From Microbacterium sp. RU33B (GTDB taxonomy: Bacteria; Actinomycetota; Actinomycetes; Actinomycetales; Microbacteriaceae), in NCBI RefSeq assembly GCF_900155915.1, contig NZ_FTPO01000002.1, positions 1 through 64,000 on the forward strand: 64,000 bases of DNA, in the 5' to 3' direction. Both the position numbers and the translations under genes were made by a program. The notes beneath the pieces are model-generated. The model saw only the letters and a list, made by a program, of their open reading frames with translations. It did not search any database and was not told where the DNA came from. How positions within the stretch are numbered: the stretch's first letter is position 1; every line of letters starts with the position of its first letter. Positions 1 to 9,079 of this stretch are shown in pieces.

Positions 1-302
1 CCCAGGGGGACCACGAGCACGCCGGTCGACAGCACCGGTTCTCCGTGCACATCCGTGGAGGTGTACATGATGCGCCACCCACGCGCGGCGAACGGGACGC
101 CCAGCAGCGGGTCGGCCTTCACGATCGTCCCCGGTGTCGGGTCGATGGGCCCTGCCGGAGCCGTGTAGAACTCCGGCACGCCGGGGCGCTCCAGGGCGTT
201 GCCCGCGACACGCGCCGTCTCGACGGCCACGAGTCCGCCCACGAACGCCAGGAGCGCCGCGAAGAACCCGAACGCGAAGCGATGGCTGGTCAGGTGTCTC
301 AT
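1..302 (-). CDS. Secreted lipase-like alpha/beta hydrolase, N-terminal fragment
   Basis: Only the first 100 residues are in the window; the gene runs off the left edge. A basic start (MRHLTSHR) and a hydrophobic stretch at about residues 9-26 form a signal peptide or membrane anchor. The region after it (FYTAPAG, PGTIVKADP, RIMYTSTDVHGEPVLSTGVLVVP) resembles the N-terminal region of the actinobacterial secretory lipase / acyl hydrolase family, where 'ysStd..G.p...sGtvlvP' precedes the hydrolase core. The catalytic Ser-Asp-His residues would lie outside the window, so the activity is inferred. The ATG at 302 overlaps the stop of the upstream coiled-coil gene as ATGA, which supports both the start and translational coupling. 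Confidence 0.6.
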   Translation of the reverse strand, partial: MRHLTSHRFAFGFFAALLAFVGGLVAVETARVAGNALERPGVPEFYTAPAGPIDPTPGTIVKADPLLGVPFAARGWRIMYTSTDVHGEPVLSTGVLVVPL

Positions 303-1150
303 GTCTCTGATCCCCGCATTCTCCGCGCCCGTTCGGCCTTCTTCTCGGCATCGCGGGCGACGGATGCCGCGGCACGGCGCTCGTCCTCCAGGGCGGCGAT
401 GCCCTCCCGCCGCTCGGCCTCCTCGGCCTCGAGCCGGGCGAGGTCGGCTCGGAGTCCGGCGAGGCGCTCGGCGACGAGATCGGCGCGCTCGCGGGCCTGC
501 CCCAGCTTCTCGTCGATGCGGGTGAGCTCCCGTGTGGCCGTGGCCGCCTCGCGCTCGGCCTCGCGCACCGCGCGCTCGGCCTCCTTGCGGGCGCGGCGTT
601 CGGCGAGGTCGTCGCGCGATCGCGGCGGGGGCGGTGTGCCGTCGGGCAGGCTGCCCGAGACGGCGCCGTCGAGATCGACGGGATCGATGCCGTCGGCGAC
701 CAGCGGACGCACGAGGCGCCCGGATCGCACCGCGGCCGCGGCGGCGGGATCGCGGATCGCCGCGTCGATCGTCCGCTCGATCTCACCGCTCGCCGCGGTG
801 CTGACTGCGACTCCGCGCGCCCGGGCGAGGTCGGCGGCTTGACGCGCCAGCGCGGAGACGAGCGCCCGACGCTGTCGGCCGAGGACGGCGAGCTCCGGCG
901 CGTCGAGGCCGTCCTGCGCCTCGCGCAGCGCCGCGGAGAGCTCGAGGGCCTCGCCGAGCCCGCCTTCGCGGGCGAGGAGCGTCACCGCCCAGGCCGAGAC
1001 CTGCGGTTTGGGCAGCGTCTTGATCTGCGCCGCGAGCCCGCGGTCGCCTTCGGCCGAGGCGCGGGCGTTGCGCGCCGCCGTGAACTCCGCCGGCGGGAGG
1101 GCGGCGAGGTCGGCCGCGACGGCGTCGATCGCGTCGTCGCGGGCTGGCAT
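299..1150 (-). CDS. Coiled-coil protein of unknown function
   Basis: A 283-residue soluble protein with no signal peptide or membrane segment. The N-terminal half (residues 1-165) is Ala-rich and helical and includes a conserved-looking segment KTLPKPQVSAWAV near residue 45. From about residue 175 to the end it is a charged heptad-like stretch of Arg, Glu and Ala that should form a long coiled coil. Similar proteins of unknown function are common in Microbacteriaceae (from memory). It starts 22 bases after xylB and its stop overlaps the ATG of the lipase-like gene, so it may be the distal part of the xyl transcript, but nothing in its sequence links it to xylose. The function is not recognised. 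Confidence 0.7.
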   Translation of the reverse strand: MPARDDAIDAVAADLAALPPAEFTAARNARASAEGDRGLAAQIKTLPKPQVSAWAVTLLAREGGLGEALELSAALREAQDGLDAPELAVLGRQRRALVSALARQAADLARARGVAVSTAASGEIERTIDAAIRDPAAAAAVRSGRLVRPLVADGIDPVDLDGAVSGSLPDGTPPPPRSRDDLAERRARKEAERAVREAEREAATATRELTRIDEKLGQARERADLVAERLAGLRADLARLEAEEAERREGIAALEDERRAAASVARDAEKKAERARRMRGSET

Positions 1151-1172
1151 GGCACGAGCCTAGCGAGCGGGC

Positions 1173-2471
1173 TCAGTCCACCGCGATGCGCGCCGCCTGG
1201 CGCGCGGCGCCCAGCGCGACGTACTCCCCCGGCGCGGGTACCTCGACGGGGATGCCGAGCACGAGCGGAGCGATCCCGCGCACGGCATCGGACTGCGCCC
1301 CACCCCCGACCAGGAGAGCCCGCTCGAGCGGCACGCCGAGCCGGCGGAGCGCGTCGAGGCCGGCCGCCAGACCCGACAGCATCCCCTCGACCGCCGCCCG
1401 CGCGAGGTTCTCGCGCGTCGTGGAGGCCAGGGTCATGCCCGTGAGGGCCGCCGTCGCATCCGGGAGGTTCGGCGTGCGCTCCCCCTCGAAGTACGGCACC
1501 AGCACGAGGCCGTGGGCGCCCGGTGCGGCCGCGAGCGCGAGGCGGCTCAGCTCGGTGTGGTCGACGCCGAGGAGGCCCGCGATGGAGTCCAGCACCCGTG
1601 CCGCGTTGAGCGTCGCGACGAGCGGCAGGAACCGCCCGTCCGCGTCGGCGAAGCCCGCGACCGTGCCGGTGGGGTCGATCGTGCGCTCCTCGCTGACGGC
1701 GAAGACCGTGCCCGAGGTTCCGATCGAGACAACGACATCGCCCGGCCCCGCACCGAGGCCCAGGGCGGCACCGGCGTTGTCGCCGGCGCCGGGGCCCACG
1801 CGGCGGCCGGCGGCATCGGTCACCCACTCCTCGGGCCCAAGGACACGCGGAAGGACCGCGTCCTGGCCCAGTGCCGCCTCGAGCAGGGCGTGGTCGTAGC
1901 CTCCGGTCGCCGGGTTCCAGTACCCGGTGCCCGAGGCATCCGATCGATCCGTGACGAGTTCGTCGAGCACCGCGCCGCGCGGACCGTCGGGGCCGAAGCC
2001 GCGCAGCCGCCACGTCAGCCAGTCGTGCGGCAGGGCGACGGCGGCCACGCGCGCCGCGTTGTCGGGCTCGGCGTCGCGCAGCCAGCGCAGCTTCGTGATC
2101 GTGAACGACGCGACGGGCACGAGGCCCGTGCGCTCGGCCAGCTCATCGGCGCCGAACTCGGCGGTCAGGTCGGCGGCGGCCGCGGCGGAGCGCGTGTCGT
2201 TCCACAGCAGCGCATCGCGGATGACGCGCCCCTGGGCGTCGAGCACCACCATGCCGTGCTGCTGGCCGCCGATCGCCCACGCGGCGATGTCGTCGAGACC
2301 GCCCGCCTGCGCGATCGCCTCTTCGAGAGCCGTCCACCAGGCGGCCGGGTCGACGGATGTGCCCTCCGGATGCCGCGCCCGACCCTCGCGCACGATCGCG
2401 CCGGTCGCGGCATCCGTGATCACGACCTTGCACGACTGCGTCGACGAATCGACGCCCATCACCAGGGTCAT
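1173..2471 (-). CDS. xylB: Xylulokinase (FGGY kinase)
   Basis: Phosphorylates D-xylulose to xylulose 5-phosphate, the entry into the pentose phosphate pathway. The 432-residue protein begins with the FGGY phosphate loop ([11 protein letters not shown]), followed by GGQQHGMV and LLWNDTR (substrate pocket), then the C-terminal lobe with [20 protein letters not shown] and the LLVGGGAQS nucleotide motif. It begins 5 bases after xylA, so the two form a xylAB operon. The ATG at 2471 was chosen because translation starting there begins directly with the FGGY motif; the same frame stays open far upstream but that part is antisense of xylA. The protein stops soon after the [11 protein letters not shown] segment, so the usual C-terminal tail of XylB proteins seems to be missing. 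Confidence 0.93.
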   Translation of the reverse strand: MTLVMGVDSSTQSCKVVITDAATGAIVREGRARHPEGTSVDPAAWWTALEEAIAQAGGLDDIAAWAIGGQQHGMVVLDAQGRVIRDALLWNDTRSAAAAADLTAEFGADELAERTGLVPVASFTITKLRWLRDAEPDNAARVAAVALPHDWLTWRLRGFGPDGPRGAVLDELVTDRSDASGTGYWNPATGGYDHALLEAALGQDAVLPRVLGPEEWVTDAAGRRVGPGAGDNAGAALGLGAGPGDVVVSIGTSGTVFAVSEERTIDPTGTVAGFADADGRFLPLVATLNAARVLDSIAGLLGVDHTELSRLALAAAPGAHGLVLVPYFEGERTPNLPDATAALTGMTLASTTRENLARAAVEGMLSGLAAGLDALRRLGVPLERALLVGGGAQSDAVRGIAPLVLGIPVEVPAPGEYVALGAARQAARIAVD

Positions 2472-2476
2472 GGCGG

Positions 2477-3664
2477 TCAGCGCGCGCCGAGGAGGTGCTC
2501 GGTGGCGAGCTGCTGCAGGCGCACGAAGCCGAAGCCGTGGCCGCCGAGGTACGCGTCGGCGTCGAAGTCCTCGTAGGCGGAGCGGTCGGCGAGGAGCTCG
2601 TCGTACGTCTCGCCGGGGTTCAGCGTCGGCACGGAGAGCTCGGCGACCTTCGAGGCCTCGAGCGCCTCCTGCACCTCGGGGTCGGCGCGGAAGGCGGCGG
2701 CGCGCTCCTTGAGGAGGAGGTAGGTGCGCATGTTGGCGGCTGCCGAGTCCCACACGCCCTTCTCGTCCTCGGTGCGCGAGGGCTTGTAGTCGAAGTGCCG
2801 CGGGCCCTCGTAGGCCGGGACGCCGCCGGGGCCGCCGTTCTCGAGCAGGTCGACGAGGGCGAAGGCGTTGTGCAGGTCGCCGTGGCCGAACACGAGGTCC
2901 TGGTCGTACTTGATGCCGCGCTGACCGTTGAGGTCGATGTGGAAGAGCTTGCCGTGGTACAGCGCCTGTGCGATGCCGGCGGCGAAGTTGAGCCCCGCCA
3001 TCTGCTCGTGGCCGACCTCGGGGTTCAGGCCCACGAGCTCGGGACGCTCGAGCGAGTCGATGAAGGCGATGGCGTGGCCGAGCGTCGGCAGCAGGATGTC
3101 GCCGCGGGGCTCGTTGGGCTTGGGCTCGATCGCGAAGCGGATGTCGTAGCCCTTGTCGGTCACGTAGTCGCCGAGCAGGTTGACCGCCTCGCGGTAGCGC
3201 TCGAGCGCCTGACGGATGTCTTTCGCGGAGTCGTACTCCGCGCCTTCGCGCCCGCCCCACATGACGAACGTCTTCGCGCCCAGCTCGGCGCCGAGGTCGA
3301 GCTGGCGGAACACCTTGCGCAGCGCGAAGCGTCGCACATCGCGGTCGTTCGAGGTGAACCCGCCGTCCTTGAAGACGGGGGCGCTGAACAGGTTCGTCGT
3401 CACCATCGGCACGATCAGGCCGGTGTCGGCGAGCGCGCCCTTGAGGCGGTCGATCTGGGTCTGACGCTCGGCATCGGTCGATCCGAAGGCGAACAGGTCG
3501 TCATCGTGGAACGTGAGCCCGTAGGCCCCGAGCTCGGCGAGCTTCTCGACCGCGTGCACGACGTCGAGCGGGGGCCGGGTGGGCCCGCCGAAGGGGTCGG
3601 TGCCGTTGTAGCCGATGGTCCAGAGGCCGAACGAGAACTTGTCGGCGGGCGTGGGGGTGGGCAT
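2477..3664 (-). CDS. xylA: Xylose isomerase
   Basis: Interconverts D-xylose and D-xylulose; a cytoplasmic two-metal (Mg/Mn/Co) TIM-barrel enzyme. The 395-residue length fits the actinobacterial group (about 385-400). Visible motifs are GLWTIGYNG at the N-terminus, TFHDDDL (catalytic His), [34 protein letters not shown] (metal Glu and Lys), [13 protein letters not shown] (metal Glu/His), and [15 protein letters not shown] (metal Asp residues). The ATG at 3664 is preceded by AAGGAG at a good distance and starts at the conserved [13 protein letters not shown]; the upstream in-frame extension crosses the promoter and operator. It is first in the xylAB operon and divergent from a LacI-type regulator. 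Confidence 0.97.
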   Translation of the reverse strand: MPTPTPADKFSFGLWTIGYNGTDPFGGPTRPPLDVVHAVEKLAELGAYGLTFHDDDLFAFGSTDAERQTQIDRLKGALADTGLIVPMVTTNLFSAPVFKDGGFTSNDRDVRRFALRKVFRQLDLGAELGAKTFVMWGGREGAEYDSAKDIRQALERYREAVNLLGDYVTDKGYDIRFAIEPKPNEPRGDILLPTLGHAIAFIDSLERPELVGLNPEVGHEQMAGLNFAAGIAQALYHGKLFHIDLNGQRGIKYDQDLVFGHGDLHNAFALVDLLENGGPGGVPAYEGPRHFDYKPSRTEDEKGVWDSAAANMRTYLLLKERAAAFRADPEVQEALEASKVAELSVPTLNPGETYDELLADRSAYEDFDADAYLGGHGFGFVRLQQLATEHLLGAR

Positions 3665-3692
3665 GACGCTCCTTCGCGCAGCGGTGTTTGTT

Positions 3693-3730
3693 GTTGTTGA
3701 CAACCTATCGCATGCGGGCATCCCCGTCCA
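3693..3730 (-). promoter_or_regulatory. xylAB promoter with LacI-type operator
   Basis: An imperfect palindrome GTTGTTGACAAC (3693-3704; five of six base pairs match) lies in the 164-base gap between xylA and the divergent regulator. On the minus strand a TGGACG (-35, 3725-3730), 17-base spacer and TAGGTT (-10, 3702-3707) read towards xylA. The palindrome would overlap the -10 and start site, where a repressor would block transcription. Symmetry and spacing are seen; binding by the neighbouring regulator is inferred. Confidence 0.5.
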
Positions 3731-3828
3731 GGGCGCGAGCGTCGAAACTCTCGGATGCGGGAGCGAAAGTCGTGCCACAATCGGGGACGAGCGGACTGAC
3801 GGAGCCCGCAGAGCCGGGAGGTGCGCCG

Positions 3829-4836
3829 ATGGCGACGGACGCGCGCGTCACACTGGCGGAGATCGCGGCGGAGGCCGGCGTCTCCCTCGCGACGGTGTCG
3901 AAGGTGCTCAACGGGCGGACGGATGTCTCGGCCTCCACCCGGGCGCGCCTCGAGGAGGACCTCGCCCGGCACGGGTACCGCCGCCGCAACTCCACTCAGC
4001 GCGGCGAGTTCGTCGAGCTCGTGTTCCCCGAACTCGAGAGCGCATGGTCGATCGAGGTCATCGAGGGCGTCGAGGGAGTCGTGAAGGCCGCAGGCCTCTC
4101 ACTCGTGCTGACCGTGAGCGGCAACCGGCACGCGCCCGCGGAGGAATGGATCGAGGGGGTGCTCCGCCGCCGCCCCGTGGGCGTGGTCATGGTCTTCTCC
4201 GACCTCGCCCCGCCGCAGCGCGAGACGCTGAGGCTGCGCGGCATCCCGTTCGCCGTCGTCGATCCCGCCGGCGACCCGCCCGACGACGTCCCCTCGATCG
4301 GCTCGGCGAACTGGTCGGGCGGCCTGATGGCGACCCGCCATCTGATCGAGCTCGGCCATCGTCGCATCGCCGCCATCACGGGCCCGGAAGACATGATGTG
4401 CTCGCTCGCCCGCCTCGACGGCTACCGCTCCGCGATGAATGCGGCCGGGCTCCCGGTCGATCCGGCCTGGGAGCGGTTCGGCGACTTCCACACCACCGGC
4501 GGCGAATCGCACACGCGGGAGCTCCTGGCGCTCGCCGAGCCTCCCACGGCGATCTTCGCGGGCAGCGATCTGCAGGCGCTCGGAGCATTCGCCGCGGCGC
4601 GCGACGCGGGCCTGTCGGTGCCGTCGGACCTGTCGATCGTCGGCTACGACGACATCCCGCTCATGCGCTCGATGACCCCGCCCGTGACCACGGTCCACCA
4701 GCCCCTGCGGCGCATGGGCGAGGAGGCGACGCGACTCGTGCTGCGCATGGCCGACGGCGAGCAGCCCGAGACCCTGCGCATGGACCTCGCCACCCACCTC
4801 GTGGTGCGCGGCAGCACGGCCGCGCCGGCAGCCTGA
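3829..4836 (+). CDS. LacI-family transcriptional regulator (probable xylose repressor)
   Basis: 335 residues. The N-terminal LacI helix-turn-helix is clear ([13 protein letters not shown], then [19 protein letters not shown]), followed by a two-lobe sugar-binding domain with [37 protein letters not shown], and the closing [11 protein letters not shown]. The ATG at 3829 has GGGAGGTG upstream and starts just before the HTH; an upstream in-frame ATG would add an unrelated leader over the promoter. It diverges from xylAB with a LacI-type palindrome between them, so it probably represses xylAB and responds to xylose or a derivative. The ligand is inferred from position only. Confidence 0.88.
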   Translation: MATDARVTLAEIAAEAGVSLATVSKVLNGRTDVSASTRARLEEDLARHGYRRRNSTQRGEFVELVFPELESAWSIEVIEGVEGVVKAAGLSLVLTVSGNRHAPAEEWIEGVLRRRPVGVVMVFSDLAPPQRETLRLRGIPFAVVDPAGDPPDDVPSIGSANWSGGLMATRHLIELGHRRIAAITGPEDMMCSLARLDGYRSAMNAAGLPVDPAWERFGDFHTTGGESHTRELLALAEPPTAIFAGSDLQALGAFAAARDAGLSVPSDLSIVGYDDIPLMRSMTPPVTTVHQPLRRMGEEATRLVLRMADGEQPETLRMDLATHLVVRGSTAAPAA

Positions 4837-4847
4837 TCACCCCGGCG

Positions 4848-7193
4848 CTAGGAGACGACCCGCGCCGCGAGCGCCACCTCGACCGTCGGAACGAGCGCGC
4901 GCGTGTGGTCGACGACCCGCACGGATCCGGTGAGCGCCACCTCGACGGACGACACGAGGTCGCCGCTGGAGCGCCCGGCGCTCAGCACGAGCGCGCCCGG
5001 CTCGACGATGCGCGCCAGCGCCCGACCCGTGTACGAGGCGAGGTCGGCGGGCACCTGGAAGCGCACGTCAGCCGCCTCCCCGGCCGCCAGCGCGACCCGC
5101 GCGTAGCCGATGAGCCGCTGCACCGGCCGGGGCACCTCGGCCACAGGGTCGTGCAGGTACAGCTGCACGACCTCCACACCGTCGCGCGCACCGGTGTTGG
5201 CGATCCGGAGGGAGAGGGAGAACGCACCATCCGTGCTCGCCTCTTCTGTCTCCGACACGAGATCGCTCCACTCGAACGCCGCGTACGACAGGCCGTGTCC
5301 GAACGGGTACGCCGGCGACGGATCGATGTTCGACACGTCGGTCGCGCGCGCCAGCGGAGCGGCCAGGTACGTCGTGGGCTGCGAGCCGGACGTGCGGGGG
5401 ATGCTGACCGGCAGCCGTCCCGACGGCTCGACCCGCCCGCTGAGCACGCCGGCGATCGCCGCACCGCCCTCCTCGCCCGCGAAGAAGGCCTCGACGATGC
5501 CCGCCGCCTCCTGCACGGCTCGGCCGAGCGCGTACGGGCGACCGGCGAGCATCACCACGACGGCCGGGATGCCGGCATCCAGCACCGCATCGATCAGCAG
5601 CTGCTGCGCGCCCGGGAGCGCGAGCGATTCCGCATCGCAGCCTTCACCGCTGGTGCCTCTGCCGAACAGCCCGGCACGGTCGCCGAGCGCGAGGATCACG
5701 ACATCCGCCGTCGCCGACAGGGCCACGGCCTCCGCGATCCCGTCGAGCTCTCCGCCGTCGACGCTCGTACCGCGCACGTGCTCGATGACGGCATCCGGGT
5801 ACTCCTCCCGCAGCGCCTCGAGCAGCGTCGGGATGCGGATGCCGAGCGCGACTCCCGGATGCTGCGACACCACGTGCGTGGGGAACGAGTAGCAGCCGAG
5901 GAGCGCGTACGGGTCGTCGGCGTTGGGTCCGATCACCGCGATGCGGCGCCGGACGCCGCGCGCCAGCGGCAGCGTGCCGTCGTTGCGGACGAGCACGATC
6001 GCCTCCTCCGCGAGCCGGGCGGCGAGGGCGCGGTTCTCCCGCGGGTCGAGGTCGATGGCGCCGCGGAGCGCCTCGGGGTCGGAGAGGTCGACGCCGGCGA
6101 GCGCCGGGGGGATGACCGACCAGTCGGGATCGAGCAGACCCAGCTGCTCCTTCTGACGGAGCACGCGGCGCAGCGACTGGTCGACGAGCGCCGCGTCGAC
6201 GATGCCCTCCTCGACGGCTCGCCGGAGGGGCTCTCCGAAGGTCTTGACGGTCGGCAGCTCGACGTCGACGCCCGCGGCGAGCGCCTGGCCCGCGGCATCC
6301 GCCCAGGTGTCGGCCACGCCGTGCAGCAGCTTGAGGAACGCGACCGAGAAGTAGTCGGCCACGACAGTGCCCTCGAAGCCCCACGTCTCGCGCAGGAGCC
6401 CGGTGAGCAGCGACCGGTCGGCCGCCGTCGGGACGCCGTCGAGGTCGGTGTAGGAGTTCATGACGCTGCGCACACCGGTCTCGCGCACGGCGAGCTCGAA
6501 CGGCGGAAGGATCACGTCGGCGAGCTCGCGCGGACCGATCGACACCGGCGCGAGATTGCGACCTCCCTTGGATGCGGAGTACCCGGCGAAGTGCTTGAGC
6601 GTGGCGACGACACCGGCGCTCTCGACGCCGGACACGTACGCCGCGCCGATCGTGGCGACGAGGTGCGGATCCTCGCCGATCGTCTCCTCGACCCGACCCC
6701 AGCGCGCATCGCGCACGACGTCGAGCACGGGGGCGAGCCCCTGGTGCACCCCTACCGAGCGGAGGTCGTCGCCGATCCGCCTGCCGAGCTGCCCGACGAG
6801 ATCGGGATCGAACGTCGCACCCCATGACAGCGGAACGGGATAGGCCGTCGCGCCCCATGCGGCGAAGCCGGCAAGGCACTCCTCGTGCGCGATCGCCGGG
6901 ATGCCGAAGCGGGAGGCGGCGCGCAGCCGCTCCTGGGTGCGCGCGAGCGACAGGGCGCCGAGCGCGGCATCGACCGGCTTCGTGCCGAACGGACGCGTCA
7001 GCTGCCCGAGCCCGTGCGGGAGGAGCGCGTCGAGGTCGACGGCGTCGTCGAGGTCGTGCTGGTGCGGGGCGACATCGCCGCCCTCGTCGGAGGCTCCGAC
7101 CCAGACCCCGTAGAGCTGGGCGATCTTCTCCTCGAGCGTCATCTGCGCGATCAGGGTCTCGACCCGATCCGAGTGATCCGTGTGCCGCGTCAT
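4848..7193 (-). CDS. Glycoside hydrolase family 3 beta-xylosidase / beta-glucosidase
   Basis: A 781-residue cytoplasmic enzyme without a signal peptide, expected to release sugars from imported beta-linked oligosaccharides. The GH3 N-terminal barrel contains AIAHEE, VRDARWGRVEETIGEDP, KHFAGYS (residues 200-206) and VVADYFSV, whose Asp280 is the likely nucleophile. The C-terminal sandwich domain has LVRNDGTLPL and AVIGPNADD, and a fibronectin-III-like domain ends the protein. The GAVKG-stop of the upstream permease overlaps its ATG as ATGA, so it is translationally coupled to a sugar ABC transporter. Binding protein, two permeases and GH3 is the order of the Streptomyces bxlEFGA xylobiose operon, and xylAB lies close by, so xylosides are the favoured substrate; beta-glucosides cannot be excluded. 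Confidence 0.9.
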   Translation of the reverse strand: MTRHTDHSDRVETLIAQMTLEEKIAQLYGVWVGASDEGGDVAPHQHDLDDAVDLDALLPHGLGQLTRPFGTKPVDAALGALSLARTQERLRAASRFGIPAIAHEECLAGFAAWGATAYPVPLSWGATFDPDLVGQLGRRIGDDLRSVGVHQGLAPVLDVVRDARWGRVEETIGEDPHLVATIGAAYVSGVESAGVVATLKHFAGYSASKGGRNLAPVSIGPRELADVILPPFELAVRETGVRSVMNSYTDLDGVPTAADRSLLTGLLRETWGFEGTVVADYFSVAFLKLLHGVADTWADAAGQALAAGVDVELPTVKTFGEPLRRAVEEGIVDAALVDQSLRRVLRQKEQLGLLDPDWSVIPPALAGVDLSDPEALRGAIDLDPRENRALAARLAEEAIVLVRNDGTLPLARGVRRRIAVIGPNADDPYALLGCYSFPTHVVSQHPGVALGIRIPTLLEALREEYPDAVIEHVRGTSVDGGELDGIAEAVALSATADVVILALGDRAGLFGRGTSGEGCDAESLALPGAQQLLIDAVLDAGIPAVVVMLAGRPYALGRAVQEAAGIVEAFFAGEEGGAAIAGVLSGRVEPSGRLPVSIPRTSGSQPTTYLAAPLARATDVSNIDPSPAYPFGHGLSYAAFEWSDLVSETEEASTDGAFSLSLRIANTGARDGVEVVQLYLHDPVAEVPRPVQRLIGYARVALAAGEAADVRFQVPADLASYTGRALARIVEPGALVLSAGRSSGDLVSSVEVALTGSVRVVDHTRALVPTVEVALAARVVS

Positions 7194-8089
7194 CCCTTCA
7201 CCGCCCCGGTCAGACCGCCCACGATGCGCTTCTCCGCCATGAGGAAGAACACGAGGGCGGGGATCATCGCGAGCGACGTGTACGCGAGCACCGCGCCGGT
7301 GTCCTGCGAGTACTGCGTGGAGAACTGCGTGACTCCCAGCGGCAGCGGCCACAGCTCCTGCGGGAGCGAGCCGGTGCTGATCACGAGCAGGGGCAGCAGA
7401 TATCCGTTCCAGCTGCCGACGAACGCCAGGATGCCGACGGTGACCAGTCCGGGCTTGGACAGCGGCAGCAGGATGCGCCAGAAGAACTGCAGGCGGGATG
7501 CTCCGTCGATGACGGCGGCCTCCTCCATCTCGTCGGGGATGGCGCGCAGGAACGGCACGAGGATGATGATCGTCGTCGGCAGGGCGAACGCGATGCCCGG
7601 GATGATGACGCCCAGGTACGTGCCGTGCAGGCCGAGCGTGCGCAGCAGCAGCGTGAGGGGCAGCGCGGCCACCGTGAGGGGGAACATGAGCCCGGCGGCG
7701 AACAGCGTGTACAGGCCCTGGCGTCCGCGGAAGCTGTAGCGGGCGATGACGTACGCGGCCATGATGCCGGCGACCACGACGCCCGCCGTCGTGCAGACGG
7801 CCAGGACGACGCTCGCGAAGACGTTGCCCCAGAAGCGCGGCGCACCGAGCACCGACGCCCAGTTCTGCAGCGTCCACGGATCGGGGAACCCCGCCGGGTT
7901 GGCGTTGAGGTCGGCCGTGGTGCGGAAACCACCGATGAAGACGTACAGCACGGGACCGATCGCGACGGCGGCGACGACGAGCGCCACGAGGTAGACGAAG
8001 GGCTGGCCCCAGTCGAAGCGGCGGCCGGCCTCCTGGGGAGGCGCGGGCTCGCGATCGAGGTCGGGGGCGAGTTCTGCGACGGCGGACAT
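7190..8089 (-). CDS. Carbohydrate ABC transporter permease (MalG type)
   Basis: A 299-residue inner-membrane permease with six predicted membrane segments, the first at about residues 32-52. The binding-protein-dependent transport signature that contacts the ATPase is present as EEAAVIDGASRLQFFWRIL, and the C-terminus is typical of the CUT1 MalG branch (EKRIVGGLTGAVKG). Its ATG at 8089 overlaps the preceding permease stop by one base (TGATG) and its stop overlaps the GH3 start (ATGA). No ATPase gene is present in the operon, so a shared MsiK-like ATPase encoded elsewhere probably drives it, as is usual for CUT1 systems in actinobacteria. Confidence 0.93.
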   Translation of the reverse strand: MSAVAELAPDLDREPAPPQEAGRRFDWGQPFVYLVALVVAAVAIGPVLYVFIGGFRTTADLNANPAGFPDPWTLQNWASVLGAPRFWGNVFASVVLAVCTTAGVVVAGIMAAYVIARYSFRGRQGLYTLFAAGLMFPLTVAALPLTLLLRTLGLHGTYLGVIIPGIAFALPTTIIILVPFLRAIPDEMEEAAVIDGASRLQFFWRILLPLSKPGLVTVGILAFVGSWNGYLLPLLVISTGSLPQELWPLPLGVTQFSTQYSQDTGAVLAYTSLAMIPALVFFLMAEKRIVGGLTGAVKG

Positions 8090-9075
8090 CAGCGCACTCC
8101 GGAGGTGACGGCGCCGGCGAGGTCGCGGCGGAGGGCGAAGCGCTGGTAGACCAGCGCGATGACGAGGGAGATGACGAAGAGGATCACGGCGATCGCGCTG
8201 CCGTAGCCGGGCTGCCCGGCGAACTGCCCCTGCTGCACCATGTAGGTCGCCATCGTCTCCGTCGCCATCTGGCGCACGGTCGGGGCGACGGTGACCCACA
8301 CCATGTCGAACACCTGGAGCGAGCCGATGATCGAGAGGAACGCCCAGATGCGGATGGTCGGCGCCAGGAGCGGAAGCGTGACGTGGCGCTGGATCTGCCA
8401 CCACGAGGCGCCGTCGATCGCAGCCGCCTCGCCGAGCTCTTCGGGCACGCCCTGCAGCCCCGCGAGCATCAGGAGGATCGCGAATCCGATGTACTTCCAG
8501 GTCAGGATGAAGAAGATCGTCCACAGGGCGATGTCGGGATCGGCCAGCCAGTTCGCCTGGAGGAAGCCGAGGCCGAGCCCTTCGAGCATCGCGTTGACGC
8601 CGCCGCTGGGCTGCAGGAGGAGCTTCCAGCTGAGACCGGCGATGACTTCGGCGAGCACGTACGGCACGAAGATCATGAGGCGGAAGACTGCGCGCCCCTT
8701 CATGCGGCGGTGCAGCAGCAGTGCGACGGCGATCGCGAGCGGTCCCTGGATGAGGAGGGAGAGGAACAGGATGAAGAACGTGTTGCCGATGGCCTTCAGG
8801 AACTCGGGCGTCGTCAGCGCGCGCACGTAGTTGTCGAGGCCGACGAAGCGGTCGGCGTTCAGCATGTCCCACCGGAACGCGGCCGGCAGGTTGAAGAGGC
8901 TGTAGACGGCCGCGAGGGCGACGGGGACGATGACGAACCCGACGAAGAGGATGAGCGCCGGCGCGACGAAGAACACGATCTCGGCGCGCTTGCGGGTGCT
9001 GCGCCCGATGCGCCGACGCGGGGTACCGCCCGGACCCGCGGTGACCGCGGGCCCGGGCGTGGTGAGGGTGGTCAT
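8089..9075 (-). CDS. Carbohydrate ABC transporter permease (MalF type)
   Basis: 328 residues. A basic cytoplasmic N-terminus (GGTPRRRIGRSTRKR) precedes six membrane segments, beginning VFFVAPALILFVGFVIVP. The EAA loop is seen as EELGEAAAIDGASWWQIQRHVTLP. It pairs with the MalG-type permease directly downstream to form the membrane channel of a sugar importer fed by the lipoprotein encoded 4 bases upstream. The substrate is inferred from operon context as a beta-xyloside or beta-glucoside oligosaccharide. Confidence 0.93.
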   Translation of the reverse strand: MTTLTTPGPAVTAGPGGTPRRRIGRSTRKRAEIVFFVAPALILFVGFVIVPVALAAVYSLFNLPAAFRWDMLNADRFVGLDNYVRALTTPEFLKAIGNTFFILFLSLLIQGPLAIAVALLLHRRMKGRAVFRLMIFVPYVLAEVIAGLSWKLLLQPSGGVNAMLEGLGLGFLQANWLADPDIALWTIFFILTWKYIGFAILLMLAGLQGVPEELGEAAAIDGASWWQIQRHVTLPLLAPTIRIWAFLSIIGSLQVFDMVWVTVAPTVRQMATETMATYMVQQGQFAGQPGYGSAIAVILFVISLVIALVYQRFALRRDLAGAVTSGVR

Positions 9076-9079
9076 CCGA

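Noticed and set aside
2472..3260. Upstream extension of the xylB frame
   Set aside because: It is antisense-like low-complexity sequence read through xylA in another frame; XylB homology begins exactly at ATG 2471.
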